This document shows, piece after piece, positions 47,797-56,171 of a DNA stretch of 64,000 nt. This DNA is from Aliidiomarina sp. B3213. GTDB lineage: Bacteria; Pseudomonadota; Gammaproteobacteria; Enterobacterales; Alteromonadaceae. The stretch is taken from assembly GCF_003290085.1 (NCBI RefSeq), contig NZ_QMKJ01000002.1, positions 124,001 to 188,000 on the forward strand. Reading direction: 5' to 3'. Both the position numbers and the translations under genes were made by a program. Below the pieces are notes generated by a model that saw only the letters and a program-made list of their open reading frames with translations, was not told the DNA's origin and did no database searches. Positions within the stretch are counted from its first letter, which is position 1; every line of letters starts with the position of its first letter.

Positions 47797-48661
47797 TCGC
47801 CACCCCCTGCGTTTGCTCGGACTGGGCTACTAGCTGCTCAATAAAGAACTCTAAATGCCCCCCAGCTTGCGCTGGAATCGGCCAGTTACCAGCTCGTTGC
47901 GCTAGAGCTTTGAATGCAAGAGAGGCTGGTGAGCGTGGGAAGCTTTCAACCAGAAGTTGTTGCTTGCGTACTGCTTTTCGTAGGTTTTCGTCGTACGGGA
48001 CAATGGCAGCCAATTCGAGTGCGACATCCAGGAACCTGTCGGTAACCTTGGTTAGCTTGCTATACAAAACTTGGCCCTCGCGCATGGTTCGCACCATATT
48101 CGCGACGACTTTAAACTTGAAAACACCGTGCTCACGGCTAAGTACTTTAATCAGAGCATAAGCATCGGTAATGGAGGTGGGCTCGTCACATACCACAACC
48201 ACAACGTCTTGGGCAGCGCGCGCAAAGCTAAGCACCATATTGCTGATACCGGCAGCGGTGTCCACAATAAGTACATCGAATTCTGTTCTCATGGTCGAGA
48301 AGGCACGAATTAATCCCGCGTGTTCTTGCGGGGAAAGCTCAACCATAGAGCGTGTACCTGAAGTTGCAGGTACAATTTGGATACCGCCAGGCCCTTTCAC
48401 CAGAATGTCATCTAACTCACATTCACCAGCCAAGACATGACTTAAATTCTTTTCGACGCGTAAACCTAGAACGACGTCGACATTGGCGAGACCTAAGTCG
48501 GCATCAAGCACCAACACACGCTTTCCCTGACCGGCCATGGCAACCGCCATATTAAGTGAGACGTTGGTTTTACCAACCCCACCTTTACCACCAGTCACTG
48601 CGATGACTTTGACTTGATTTCGTTTCATCATCCGCCTTAAACCGCTTGCTTGATCGTTCAC
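47789..48661 (-). CDS. flhG: Flagellar number regulator FlhG (FleN)
   Basis: This MinD-type ATPase of 290 residues has a deviant Walker A VTGGKGGVGKTNVSLNMAVAMA, a DADLGLANVDVVLGL switch, and VDTAAGISNMVLSF. It limits flagella to one or few at the pole by opposing FlhF and the FleQ-type activator. Basic N-terminal residues (LRRMMKRNQVK) precede the ATPase as in FleN. It follows flhF after 63 bases. Confidence 0.95.
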   Translation of the reverse strand: MNDQASGLRRMMKRNQVKVIAVTGGKGGVGKTNVSLNMAVAMAGQGKRVLVLDADLGLANVDVVLGLRVEKNLSHVLAGECELDDILVKGPGGIQIVPATSGTRSMVELSPQEHAGLIRAFSTMRTEFDVLIVDTAAGISNMVLSFARAAQDVVVVVCDEPTSITDAYALIKVLSREHGVFKFKVVANMVRTMREGQVLYSKLTKVTDRFLDVALELAAIVPYDENLRKAVRKQQLLVESFPRSPASLAFKALAQRAGNWPIPAQAGGHLEFFIEQLVAQSEQTQGVANE

Positions 48662-48724
48662 TGCTGCACGCCCTACCTAACTACTCGATAATAGTGCCAG
48701 TTTGGTGTTTCTACCACTTTGAAA

Positions 48725-50131
48725 TTAAAATTCCGAAAGCGACACTTCCTGTTCCCACTCTACTTTCTGCGCTAGGCGCTCTGCAGAGAGCTTTTCAGCA
48801 CGCTTAATTAAATCGCCTGCATCTGCCACTTTAATATCTTCTGGCACTCTCTGTCCATCTGTAAGATAACTTATTGGCAACGAGTTTTGAATGCTGACAC
48901 TTAACGACTCGCCAATACTTAAGCATTCGTCGATTTTCGTCAAAACACAACCCGCTAAAGGTAGTTTGCGGAATCGCTTTACGATCTCGTCTTGAACTGT
49001 ACCTTGAGATGTTGCAGATAATACCAGATATGGACGAATACGTAACCGAGTATTGCGCACAAGTGTTTGTAGTTGTTCACTTAACCGCATATCTCGCTGA
49101 CTCATGCCCGCGGTGTCGATTAACACCAACTTACGTTGACGCAATTGCGCCAATACAGCATTAAGTTCGTCTGCGTCTTTCGCAACTTTCACTGGACAGC
49201 CAATAATACGACCGTAGGTTTGCAATTGTTCTGCCGCAGCAATTCGGTATGAGTCAGTCGTAACCATAGCGACACTGTCTGGGCCATAACGACGAGCAAA
49301 GCGGGCCGCAAGCTTTGCTACAGTTGTGGTTTTCCCTACGCCTGTAGGTCCAACCAATGCAACTACCCCCCCTTTACGCAGGATATCGTTGTCAGTGGTA
49401 TGAATTTGTCCTTGAACTAATTCTAAGGTTTGCTCCCAAGCTTCTTCTTTAGAAAGTTCTTCAGGAATGAAACAAGAAAGCTGGTCTGCTACTTCGTTCG
49501 TGAAGCCAAGCTTTTCTAATTTACGGATAAGTAATGCACGCATGGGTTCTTTGCGTTCAACTTCTTGCCACATAAGGCCAGAAACTTGGTGCTCTAATAA
49601 AGAACGTATGGCTGTCATATCTGAGCGCAAGCTATTCATTTGGTTCTCTTGCGCTTGGAAACGAGCTGCCACTTCTTCTTCATTGAGAATATGTGCTTCA
49701 GGTACAGCTTTACCAGCCACATGAGCTACAGGCTCAATCGCTTCTTCAATTTCTTTTGCTTGCTGTTCTGCAATAGATGCTGGAGCCTGCTCTTGTTGAA
49801 CAGAAGGTTCTTGTTCCGCAGCCAATTGAGCAGAGGACTCTGCTTGAGGCTGCTCTTCAGACGCGCCAGATTGTTGACGTTTCAGTAGCGCATCTAAAGA
49901 GTCTGCAATTGCCTGCTGCTTCTCGCTACCGCCTTTCAAGTCTGTAGGTTCTGCTGGAGACATCGGTTTAGGTTGGGGCATAGGGGCTGTTTCAGGATCA
50001 AATGCCGCTACCAGCTCTACGCCGCCATTCACCGACTTATTTGACATGATTACGGCCTCTGGGCCCAAAGTTTTCTTCACTTCAGCAATTGCCGAGCGCA
50101 TATCTTTTGCAAAAAAACGTTTAATTTTCAT
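48725..50131 (-). CDS. flhF: Polar flagellar GTPase FlhF
   Basis: FlhF places the flagellum at the pole. The 468-residue protein has the basic B domain start MKIKRFFAKDMRSAIAEVKKTLGPEAVIMSN (close match), a Gln/Glu/Ala-rich linker (about 55-165) and an SRP-type NG domain with VALVGPTGVGKTTTVAKLAARFA, VTTDSYRIAAAEQL, LIDTAGMSQRD and LTKIDECLSIG. It lies between flhA and flhG in the usual order. Confidence 0.95.
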   Translation of the reverse strand: MKIKRFFAKDMRSAIAEVKKTLGPEAVIMSNKSVNGGVELVAAFDPETAPMPQPKPMSPAEPTDLKGGSEKQQAIADSLDALLKRQQSGASEEQPQAESSAQLAAEQEPSVQQEQAPASIAEQQAKEIEEAIEPVAHVAGKAVPEAHILNEEEVAARFQAQENQMNSLRSDMTAIRSLLEHQVSGLMWQEVERKEPMRALLIRKLEKLGFTNEVADQLSCFIPEELSKEEAWEQTLELVQGQIHTTDNDILRKGGVVALVGPTGVGKTTTVAKLAARFARRYGPDSVAMVTTDSYRIAAAEQLQTYGRIIGCPVKVAKDADELNAVLAQLRQRKLVLIDTAGMSQRDMRLSEQLQTLVRNTRLRIRPYLVLSATSQGTVQDEIVKRFRKLPLAGCVLTKIDECLSIGESLSVSIQNSLPISYLTDGQRVPEDIKVADAGDLIKRAEKLSAERLAQKVEWEQEVSLSEF

Positions 50132-50198
50132 AACCTATTCTCCAAACCGAAACTGATGTTCAGTATCTCGGGTTCCCCTTTTAGGTTAGCTTCCTAAC

Positions 50199-52298
50199 CT
50201 ATTGCCCAATCGAGCTTACGATGCGAATTTGCTTATCGTCAGGTATTTCCTGGTACGACAACACATGTAAGCCTTGCAAGCTGCTTCGAACAAAGCGTGA
50301 AAGCGTAGTTCTCAACATTCCTGAAGTTAATAGAACCGATGGTTGACCATTCATTTCTTGCTGCTGATGCGCTTCTTTCAAGCTTTGTTGCAACCGCTCT
50401 GCAAGTCCTGGTTCGATTCCAGCACCTTCATTACCTGCCATTTGTAGCGACTGATGCAACATCTGTTCCAGTTCTGGCGCCAAAGTTATGACAGGAAGTT
50501 CATCCATGCCACCGGCGGCTTCCTGCACAATGAGGCGGCGCAATGAAATACGAACCGCAGCGGTCAATACATCTGGATCTTGGCTTTTCGGACCGTACTC
50601 AGCGAGAGTTTGAATAATGGTTCTGAAGTCGCGCACAGGCACCGCTTCGTTTAACAAGTTTTGCAGCACTTTGGTAATAGCCGACAGGCTCAGTACATCA
50701 GGAACTAACCCCTCCACCAATTTAGGTTGTTGCTTAGCAAGCAAGTCCAGTAACTGTTGTGTTTCTTCGTGTCCAACTAATTGCGCCGCGTTGTTGGTCA
50801 GGATTTGACTCACATGAGTCGCAACTACCGTAGCCGCGTCTACGACCGTGTAACCTAATGTTTGTGCGTGCTCGCGGTCATCTGGCTTAATCCAAACTGC
50901 ATCTAAGCCAAAAGCTGGGTCTTTAGTTGCTTCACCTTTCAGCTTACCGAACACTTGTCCTGGGTTAATAGCCAATTCCCAGTCTGGGCGAATTTCGGCT
51001 TCACCAAAGGTTACCCCTAGCAAGGTAATACGATATTGGTTCGGTCCTAAATCTAAGTTATCGCGAATGTGCACTGGAGGAACTAAGAAACCAAGCTCCT
51101 GCGAGAGCTTCTTACGCACGCCTTTAATCCGGGCTAATAGTTCGCCACCTTGGTTCTTATCCACCATAGGGATAAGTCGATAACCCACTTCCAAGCCGAT
51201 AGTGTCGACTTGATGAACATCGTCCCATCCAATTTCTTTAACTTCATGGTTTTGTTGTTGAGTGAGTTCGGTATTCTGTTTCACCAACTCGCCTTCTTTC
51301 TCAACTTTAATAGACTTCAGTCGGAAATAAGCACCGCCTATACACATGGCTGACATGGTTAAAAATGCCAAGTGCGGCATACCCGGCACAACACCCATAA
51401 TAAATAGAATTGAACCAACAATAATAAGTGCTCTAGGGTTACCCGCGAGTTGCAGGTTTAATTGCTCACCCATGTCTTTGTCTGCATTTTCACGGGTAAT
51501 CACGATCGCGGTAGCAGTAGACATAAGGAGCGATGGAATTTGCGCGACAAGACCGTCACCAATAGTAAGTAATGCATACGTTTCGATCGCCATTCCGAAT
51601 GACAAGTCATGTTGCAGCGTACCAATTAAAATACCACCAACAAGGTTAATACCTAAAATGAGCAAACCTGCAACCGCGTCACCTTTCACAAACTTACTGG
51701 CACCGTCCATGGAACCGTAAAAGTCGGCCTCTCGGGTTATGTCTTCACGCCGCGTTTTCGCTTCTTCCTGGGTGATGAGCCCTGAGTTCAAGTCCGCATC
51801 AATCGACATTTGCTTACCAGGCATCGCGTCCAACGTGAATCGCGCCGTAACTTCCGAGATACGCCCCGCACCCTTGGTAATAACCACAAAGTTGATAATA
51901 ACGAGAATTAAGAAGACCACGATACCTACAGTGTAACTACCACCGATAACTACCGAACCGAACGCTTCGATAACATTACCTGCCGCGTCGGCGCCGTTAT
52001 GACCGTTAAGTAACACCACCCGCGTAGAGGCGATATTCAGAGCGAGGCGAATAACGGTAGCAATTAGAATGACAGTAGGAAATGAAGCAAACTCAAGAGG
52101 TCTGCGGGTATATACCGCGACCAACAAGATCATCATGGAAAGCGTAATACTGAACGAGAATAATGCGTCTAGAATGAGCGGCGGCATGGGTAAAATAACC
52201 ATCCCGAGTATTGCTAGAATCGCCAAAGGCGTACCTGCCCCTAACAGGTGCGCTTTGTTATTCTCATAAAAACCTTTAATGGCTGCGAGTTGCTGCAT
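50199..52298 (-). CDS. flhA: Flagellar export gate protein FlhA
   Basis: FlhA (699 aa) has eight N-terminal membrane helices with the FHIPEP region TRRPLEFASFPTVILIATVIRLALNIASTR and GKQMSIDADLNSGLITQEEA. The C-terminal cytoplasmic domain starts at about 360 (VGYRLIPMVDKNQGGELLARIKGVRKKLSQELGF). It forms the nonameric export ring that docks substrates. A candidate sigma 54 promoter lies about 90 bases upstream. Confidence 0.97.
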   Translation of the reverse strand: MQQLAAIKGFYENNKAHLLGAGTPLAILAILGMVILPMPPLILDALFSFSITLSMMILLVAVYTRRPLEFASFPTVILIATVIRLALNIASTRVVLLNGHNGADAAGNVIEAFGSVVIGGSYTVGIVVFLILVIINFVVITKGAGRISEVTARFTLDAMPGKQMSIDADLNSGLITQEEAKTRREDITREADFYGSMDGASKFVKGDAVAGLLILGINLVGGILIGTLQHDLSFGMAIETYALLTIGDGLVAQIPSLLMSTATAIVITRENADKDMGEQLNLQLAGNPRALIIVGSILFIMGVVPGMPHLAFLTMSAMCIGGAYFRLKSIKVEKEGELVKQNTELTQQQNHEVKEIGWDDVHQVDTIGLEVGYRLIPMVDKNQGGELLARIKGVRKKLSQELGFLVPPVHIRDNLDLGPNQYRITLLGVTFGEAEIRPDWELAINPGQVFGKLKGEATKDPAFGLDAVWIKPDDREHAQTLGYTVVDAATVVATHVSQILTNNAAQLVGHEETQQLLDLLAKQQPKLVEGLVPDVLSLSAITKVLQNLLNEAVPVRDFRTIIQTLAEYGPKSQDPDVLTAAVRISLRRLIVQEAAGGMDELPVITLAPELEQMLHQSLQMAGNEGAGIEPGLAERLQQSLKEAHQQQEMNGQPSVLLTSGMLRTTLSRFVRSSLQGLHVLSYQEIPDDKQIRIVSSIGQ

Positions 52299-52386
52299 AG
52301 CCCATGATTCCTGTATCTGTCTGCCTAAATACCTAGATAATGTGTGGTGTCAGAACCTTGACTCCACGGTGCACAAGTACAGAGTA

Positions 52387-52403
52387 TTCAAGAATCGAGC
52401 CAA
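52387..52403 (-). promoter_or_regulatory. Candidate sigma 54 promoter for flhA
   Basis: TTGGCTCGATTCTTGAA on the minus strand matches the sigma 54 consensus YTGGCACG-N4-TTGCA except for two positions (CAC to CTC, and TTGC to TTGA). It lies about 89 bases upstream of the flhA ATG. In Vibrio and Pseudomonas flhA is transcribed by sigma 54 with a FlrA/FleQ activator, so the site is plausible, but the match is imperfect. Confidence 0.4.
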
Positions 52404-52429
52404 TCATTTTACGGCAGAAAACAAGCGCT

Positions 52430-52783
52430 TTAAGACGATGATGCTGAGCATTGCTGTAGTCGCTCAGGTCCGGGTATGACTTCCCAGTAACCACTCCAAT
52501 TGCGAGCATAAGGTTGTTGTTCTGCAGACCACTGCCAAATCCAGCCTGAACCGCTACTAGAGGCGCTCCATGCTGACACATTAGGCATCTTGCCTGATTG
52601 CTGCCATTGCGTAAGTTTAGAGAGACGCTCGAGTTGAAATAGCCTGAGTTCCTCTTTTTGCTTTTGCAACATAACAATTTGACTAAACGCCTGCTCTAAC
52701 ACTACCGCGCCGGCAGCCCCTAGTGTCATAGCAACCATAACCTCTGGCAATGTGAATCCAGCCATATGTTTTAGATGCTTCAT
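52430..52783 (-). CDS. Type IV minor prepilin (pilus assembly)
   Basis: The start is ATG 52783, overlapping the previous stop as ATGA. A short leader MKHLKHMAG is followed by FTLPEVMVAMTLGAAGAVVLEQAF, the class III prepilin signal with Glu at +5. The product is about 117 residues, ending with Ser-rich tail residues. It is the last of four small prepilin genes; by position it could be a PilE- or PilV-type subunit, but the globular part is too short to tell. PilD would cleave after Gly. Confidence 0.75.
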   Translation of the reverse strand: MKHLKHMAGFTLPEVMVAMTLGAAGAVVLEQAFSQIVMLQKQKEELRLFQLERLSKLTQWQQSGKMPNVSAWSASSSGSGWIWQWSAEQQPYARNWSGYWEVIPGPERLQQCSASSS

Positions 52784-53211
52784 AATAGCCAAAACACCTC
52801 ACATTCTTCGCCTACAGCTAATACTTTAGAGCGGCTCAACCGCGCACCAGAGCTGGTTACTGCCTCTAGTTCTATGCGTATACATTCAAAGTCGTCACTT
52901 GCAAATTCTGTGTCTAATGCGGAGTCGATGAATTGCTCGCACGGAACTTGACGTTTCGCTGCTTCGATTTTCGTGTCTGAATTGTTGTACCAAGCTGGAG
53001 GCCAGCTACTACCCTCATCTATAGCCGCTGCAGCTTGAGCGAATAAAGATCTAAGCTGAACCTGCAGTGCTACTCTTTCAAAGTTAGATATTGTTGTGGC
53101 GATAGCTTGGCGCTCTTCATGCAACCGAGTAGCAACCGCCGTACTCGCGATAGCCAACAATAGGAGCACCACAAAAATAGCGCTCCCTCTAGTTTTTAGT
53201 GCAGAGGCCAT
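52780..53211 (-). CDS. PilX-like minor pilus assembly protein
   Basis: This 143-residue protein has a hydrophobic N-terminal helix (GSAIFVVLLLLAIASTAVAT) without the usual FTLxE motif, as in PilX/GspK-type minor pilins that often lack a perfect leader. The rest has two Cys pairs (VPCEQF, DDFECIRIELE, GEECEVFWLL) that may form disulfides. The start is taken at ATG 53211; a GTG three codons upstream is possible. It overlaps both neighbours. Confidence 0.65.
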   Translation of the reverse strand: MASALKTRGSAIFVVLLLLAIASTAVATRLHEERQAIATTISNFERVALQVQLRSLFAQAAAAIDEGSSWPPAWYNNSDTKIEAAKRQVPCEQFIDSALDTEFASDDFECIRIELEAVTSSGARLSRSKVLAVGEECEVFWLL

Positions 53212-53660
53212 GGCATACACACCTCTTCTCTTTTTCTCGGCTGCTCACGCGATGCATACTCAAGGCAAATCGAGGTCAGTTCAGCCATAGGCTTCACCGA
53301 TAGAGTCTTAAAGCGGACATTATGCGTGTCATTCAACGCTTGCCAGCCACGACTATCGCACTCGCTTTCTGCAGGCCTCCATTGCAGAGCATTATTCTTT
53401 ACACGTACCCCAAATGAACCATAGAGCAAGCACTGGTATTGCTGTTCGAACTGCCACGAATCGATGTTGGTCATCGAGTTTTGAATATCGCCCCATAACC
53501 AATGCAACCAGTAATAAGCTAAGTCCTCAGCGCTAGTAGTTCCCTGGTGGTTCGTTGCTACATAATTTACGGTCCAAGACACCATCGCAACCGACACCAC
53601 GGAAATAAGCGCAACCGAAAGCATAAGTTCGGTGAGCGTAAAGCCTTGCGCATGCTTCAA
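53196..53660 (-). CDS. PilW-like minor prepilin
   Basis: The TTG at 53660 overlaps the upstream stop (TTGA) and gives the leader MKHAQG followed by FTLTELMLSVALISVVSVAMVSW, a standard prepilin signal with Glu at +5. A longer GTG start at 53699 would give an unusually long 19-residue leader. The mature part (about 148 aa) has several Cys (QQYQCLLYGSF, ESECDSRGW, TSICLEYASRE). It fits the PilW/PilJ type of minor pilin. Confidence 0.72.
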   Translation of the reverse strand: MKHAQGFTLTELMLSVALISVVSVAMVSWTVNYVATNHQGTTSAEDLAYYWLHWLWGDIQNSMTNIDSWQFEQQYQCLLYGSFGVRVKNNALQWRPAESECDSRGWQALNDTHNVRFKTLSVKPMAELTSICLEYASREQPRKREEVCMPWPLH

Positions 53661-54136
53661 CAGTGATCCATGGCAGGAAATAGCTGCCCTGTCTGACACG
53701 AGCGAATACGACCAAGGGAGCTAACAACAATACGAACTTCATGCTGCAAAAACGCGTTGTGAGCCAGCTTTAAAGTACCGGAACTAAAAGCAGCCATTCC
53801 TCTGCCTTTAGAAAACTGAATTGAATTACCTTGCGAGAAATTACTAGATATCGTTAACGTTGCCGGTCGCATGAAAGCTTGATGTGCGCAATCACTAGAT
53901 TCTGAAGCATCGACCCAAAAACATGAATCGTTCCACCCTACCCAATAGTCTTGATGACGTTGTATAGAAAATGCCTTCGCTTGTTCAATAGCCCCGACAA
54001 TTTGGCTGACCATAGCCGCGAACTTTTGCTTGTTTTGCCAATGGTGAAAAACGGGCACCGAAATGCCCGAAAGCACTGCCATAATAGCGACACACGCCAT
54101 GAGTTCTATCAATGAAAAACCTAGTCCTTTAACCAC
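53657..54136 (-). CDS. FimT/FimU-like minor prepilin
   Basis: A GTG start at 54136 lies behind AGGAGG and gives MVKGLG followed by FSLIELMACVAIMAVLSGISVPVF, the prepilin signal. The 159-residue protein has the GspH/FimT layout: VSQIVGAIEQAKAFSIQRHQDYWVGWNDSCFW. It heads the minor pilin group. In Pseudomonas aeruginosa, fimU-pilVWX-pilY1-pilE also neighbours ispH, which supports the assignment. Confidence 0.78.
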   Translation of the reverse strand: MVKGLGFSLIELMACVAIMAVLSGISVPVFHHWQNKQKFAAMVSQIVGAIEQAKAFSIQRHQDYWVGWNDSCFWVDASESSDCAHQAFMRPATLTISSNFSQGNSIQFSKGRGMAAFSSGTLKLAHNAFLQHEVRIVVSSLGRIRSCQTGQLFPAMDHC

Positions 54137-54231
54137 ACATGCCTCCTTGCATGCTCAAGCTGTACGAATAACTAGAGCACTAAACTTAGTAGCTAGAGTT
54201 TAGAACAAAAGGTTTTTCAGAAATGACGCAT

Positions 54232-54255
54232 AAAAAAACCGCCCGAAGGCGGTTT
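54232..54255 (-). terminator. Rho-independent terminator after ispH
   Basis: On the minus strand AAACCGCC-TTCG-GGCGGTTT is followed by a T run (TTTTT). The stem has a UUCG-type loop. It ends the ribF-ileS-lspA-fkpB-ispH transcript before the pilin genes. Confidence 0.9.
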
Positions 54256-54273
54256 CTTGAAACTCATATTAAA

Positions 54274-55215
54274 CTAAATTATGCGTAGTTCCGGTGGTAT
54301 GGAAAACGTCACATTTTCTTCACGGCCCGAGCGCTCTTCAACTTCAGCTTGAGCACCGCCATGTTCGCGTAGCCAGTTCACAACTTCCTGCACAAGCACT
54401 TCCGGTGCAGAAGCTCCGGCTGTGACAGCAACTGAAGTACAACCCTCTAACCACTCCGCATCGATACAATCTGCGTTGTCGATAAGGTAACCTTTTGTTC
54501 CCATCTTCTCAGAAAGTTCCCGTAAGCGGTTACTATTGGAACTATTGCGCGCACCTACGACTAACATTAAGTCGGCGTCAGCAGCCAGCTCGCGAACCGC
54601 ATCTTGGCGGTTTTGGGTGGCATAGCAAATATCGTCTTTGCGCGGTCCTTGAATTGCTGGAAAGCGTCCGCGAAGCGCATCAATAATGTCTGCTGTGTCA
54701 TCTACCGAAAGTGTTGTTTGGCTCATATAGTGCAGCTGAGAAGGGTCTTTAACTTGCAGTTTAGCCACGTCTTCTACTGACTCAACAAGATATATTCCAC
54801 CGTCTTCACTGAAATACTGCCCCATCGTGCCTTCTACTTCCGGGTGGCCCGAATGACCAATGAGCACACACTCTTGATCGCGACGACTCGCACGAGTAAC
54901 TTCCATATGTACCTTTGTCACTAATGGACATGTGGCATCGAAAACTTTCAACCCACGTTGAGCAGCGGCGTCGCGCACTGCACGGGAAACACCATGAGCA
55001 CTGAATATAACAATCGCGTCGTCAGGAACTTGATCAAGCTCTTCAACAAACACCGCACCTCGCTCACGCAAGCCGTCTACTACGTGCTTGTTATGAACAA
55101 CTTCATGGCGCACATAAATAGGTGGCTCAAATAATGCCAAGGCTTGCTCTACAATGGTAATCGCGCGGTCTACACCAGCACAAAACCCACGCGGATTAGC
55201 AAGAATAATCTTCAT
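54274..55215 (-). CDS. ispH: 4-hydroxy-3-methylbut-2-enyl diphosphate reductase
   Basis: IspH makes IPP and DMAPP in the last step of the MEP pathway. Iron-sulfur cysteines are in [24 protein letters not shown] and the later [10 protein letters not shown] region (third Cys). [11 protein letters not shown] and NSNRLRE are further family motifs. It is 313 residues. It overlaps fkpB by four bases (ATGA). Confidence 0.97.
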   Translation of the reverse strand: MKIILANPRGFCAGVDRAITIVEQALALFEPPIYVRHEVVHNKHVVDGLRERGAVFVEELDQVPDDAIVIFSAHGVSRAVRDAAAQRGLKVFDATCPLVTKVHMEVTRASRRDQECVLIGHSGHPEVEGTMGQYFSEDGGIYLVESVEDVAKLQVKDPSQLHYMSQTTLSVDDTADIIDALRGRFPAIQGPRKDDICYATQNRQDAVRELAADADLMLVVGARNSSNSNRLRELSEKMGTKGYLIDNADCIDAEWLEGCTSVAVTAGASAPEVLVQEVVNWLREHGGAQAEVEERSGREENVTFSIPPELRII

Positions 55216-55658
55216 GCAGACTCCACACTTAAGATTTCCACTGCAAAGGTCACTTTATGCCCTGCCAGTGGATGATTAAAGTCAACGGTAACCATTTGAC
55301 CATTCACTTCACGAATAATTCCCGGCACTTCACGTCCGTCTGGCTGCGTGAAAGCAATGATTGAACCCACTTCCGGAGGAGCGTCGAAAGAAAAACGACT
55401 GCGCTCGACATGATAGATGTTCTGCGGGTTCGGTTCACCAAACGCGTCTTCAGGTGGCAGTGTAAACTCTTCTTTGTCGCCGACCTTTAAGCCCATTAAA
55501 CATTGCTCGAAGTTGGGGGTCAGGTTGCCGTCGCCAATGGTTAATCGCGCAGGCTTACCATTTACTCTTGTGCTATCTGCAGCGGAGCCGTCCTCAAGCT
55601 TCAGGTCAAAGTGCAAAACTACACGACTGCCTGCAGCAATAGTTGCCAGTTCAGTCAT
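55212..55658 (-). CDS. fkpB: FKBP-type peptidyl-prolyl isomerase FkpB (SlpA)
   Basis: This 148-residue SlyD-like isomerase has [17 protein letters not shown], an insert-in-flap region ([26 protein letters not shown]) and [19 protein letters not shown]. It lacks the His-rich tail of SlyD. It lies between lspA and ispH as in E. coli. Confidence 0.94.
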   Translation of the reverse strand: MTELATIAAGSRVVLHFDLKLEDGSAADSTRVNGKPARLTIGDGNLTPNFEQCLMGLKVGDKEEFTLPPEDAFGEPNPQNIYHVERSRFSFDAPPEVGSIIAFTQPDGREVPGIIREVNGQMVTVDFNHPLAGHKVTFAVEILSVESA

Positions 55659-56171
55659 TTACTTGGCCTCTTTACTACTTAATAAACTGTCTAGAATCAT
55701 CAGCAATGCGCCAACAACAATGGCACTGTCGGCAACATTGAATGCTGGCCAGTGCCAACCTGCCACATGAACGTCTAGGAAGTCGACTACAGATCCCAAT
55801 CGAATACGGTCGATAACATTCCCTACTGCACCACCGATAATGAGTGCAAAGGAAATGTTCACACGCTTTAGGTTCTCCGATTGACGGCGTAACAGCACCA
55901 GTAAAAGTACACTAATCACGATAGCAATCGAGGTGAAAAACCAGCGTTGCCAGCCGCTGTGGTCAGCTAAAAAACTAAATGCTGCGCCATAGTTTCGTAC
56001 GTGAACAATATTAAAGAACGACGTAACCTCTATACGGTCCAGCATTAAAGCTAGATTGTTCAGGATCCAAAGCTTAGTGACTTGGTCTGCTACTAATATT
56101 AGTGCTGTAATCCATAAAAACTTAAGCCCAGATTGCTGCCAAGTCTTAGGCGCTACTTCTGCATTCGACAT
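55659..56171 (-). CDS. lspA: Lipoprotein signal peptidase
   Basis: LspA cleaves prolipoprotein signals after lipid attachment. The 170-residue protein has four membrane helices, with catalytic aspartates in GAVGNVIDRIRLGSVVDFLD and FNVADSAIVVG. It joins fkpB without a gap and overlaps the ileS stop by one base. Confidence 0.97.
   Translation of the reverse strand: MSNAEVAPKTWQQSGLKFLWITALILVADQVTKLWILNNLALMLDRIEVTSFFNIVHVRNYGAAFSFLADHSGWQRWFFTSIAIVISVLLLVLLRRQSENLKRVNISFALIIGGAVGNVIDRIRLGSVVDFLDVHVAGWHWPAFNVADSAIVVGALLMILDSLLSSKEAK

Noticed and set aside
52333-52677. 114-residue frame overlapping the last prepilin gene
   Set aside because: It is the same strand in another frame, without prepilin or other features. 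The prepilin frame has the FTLPEV signal and an ATGA overlap.
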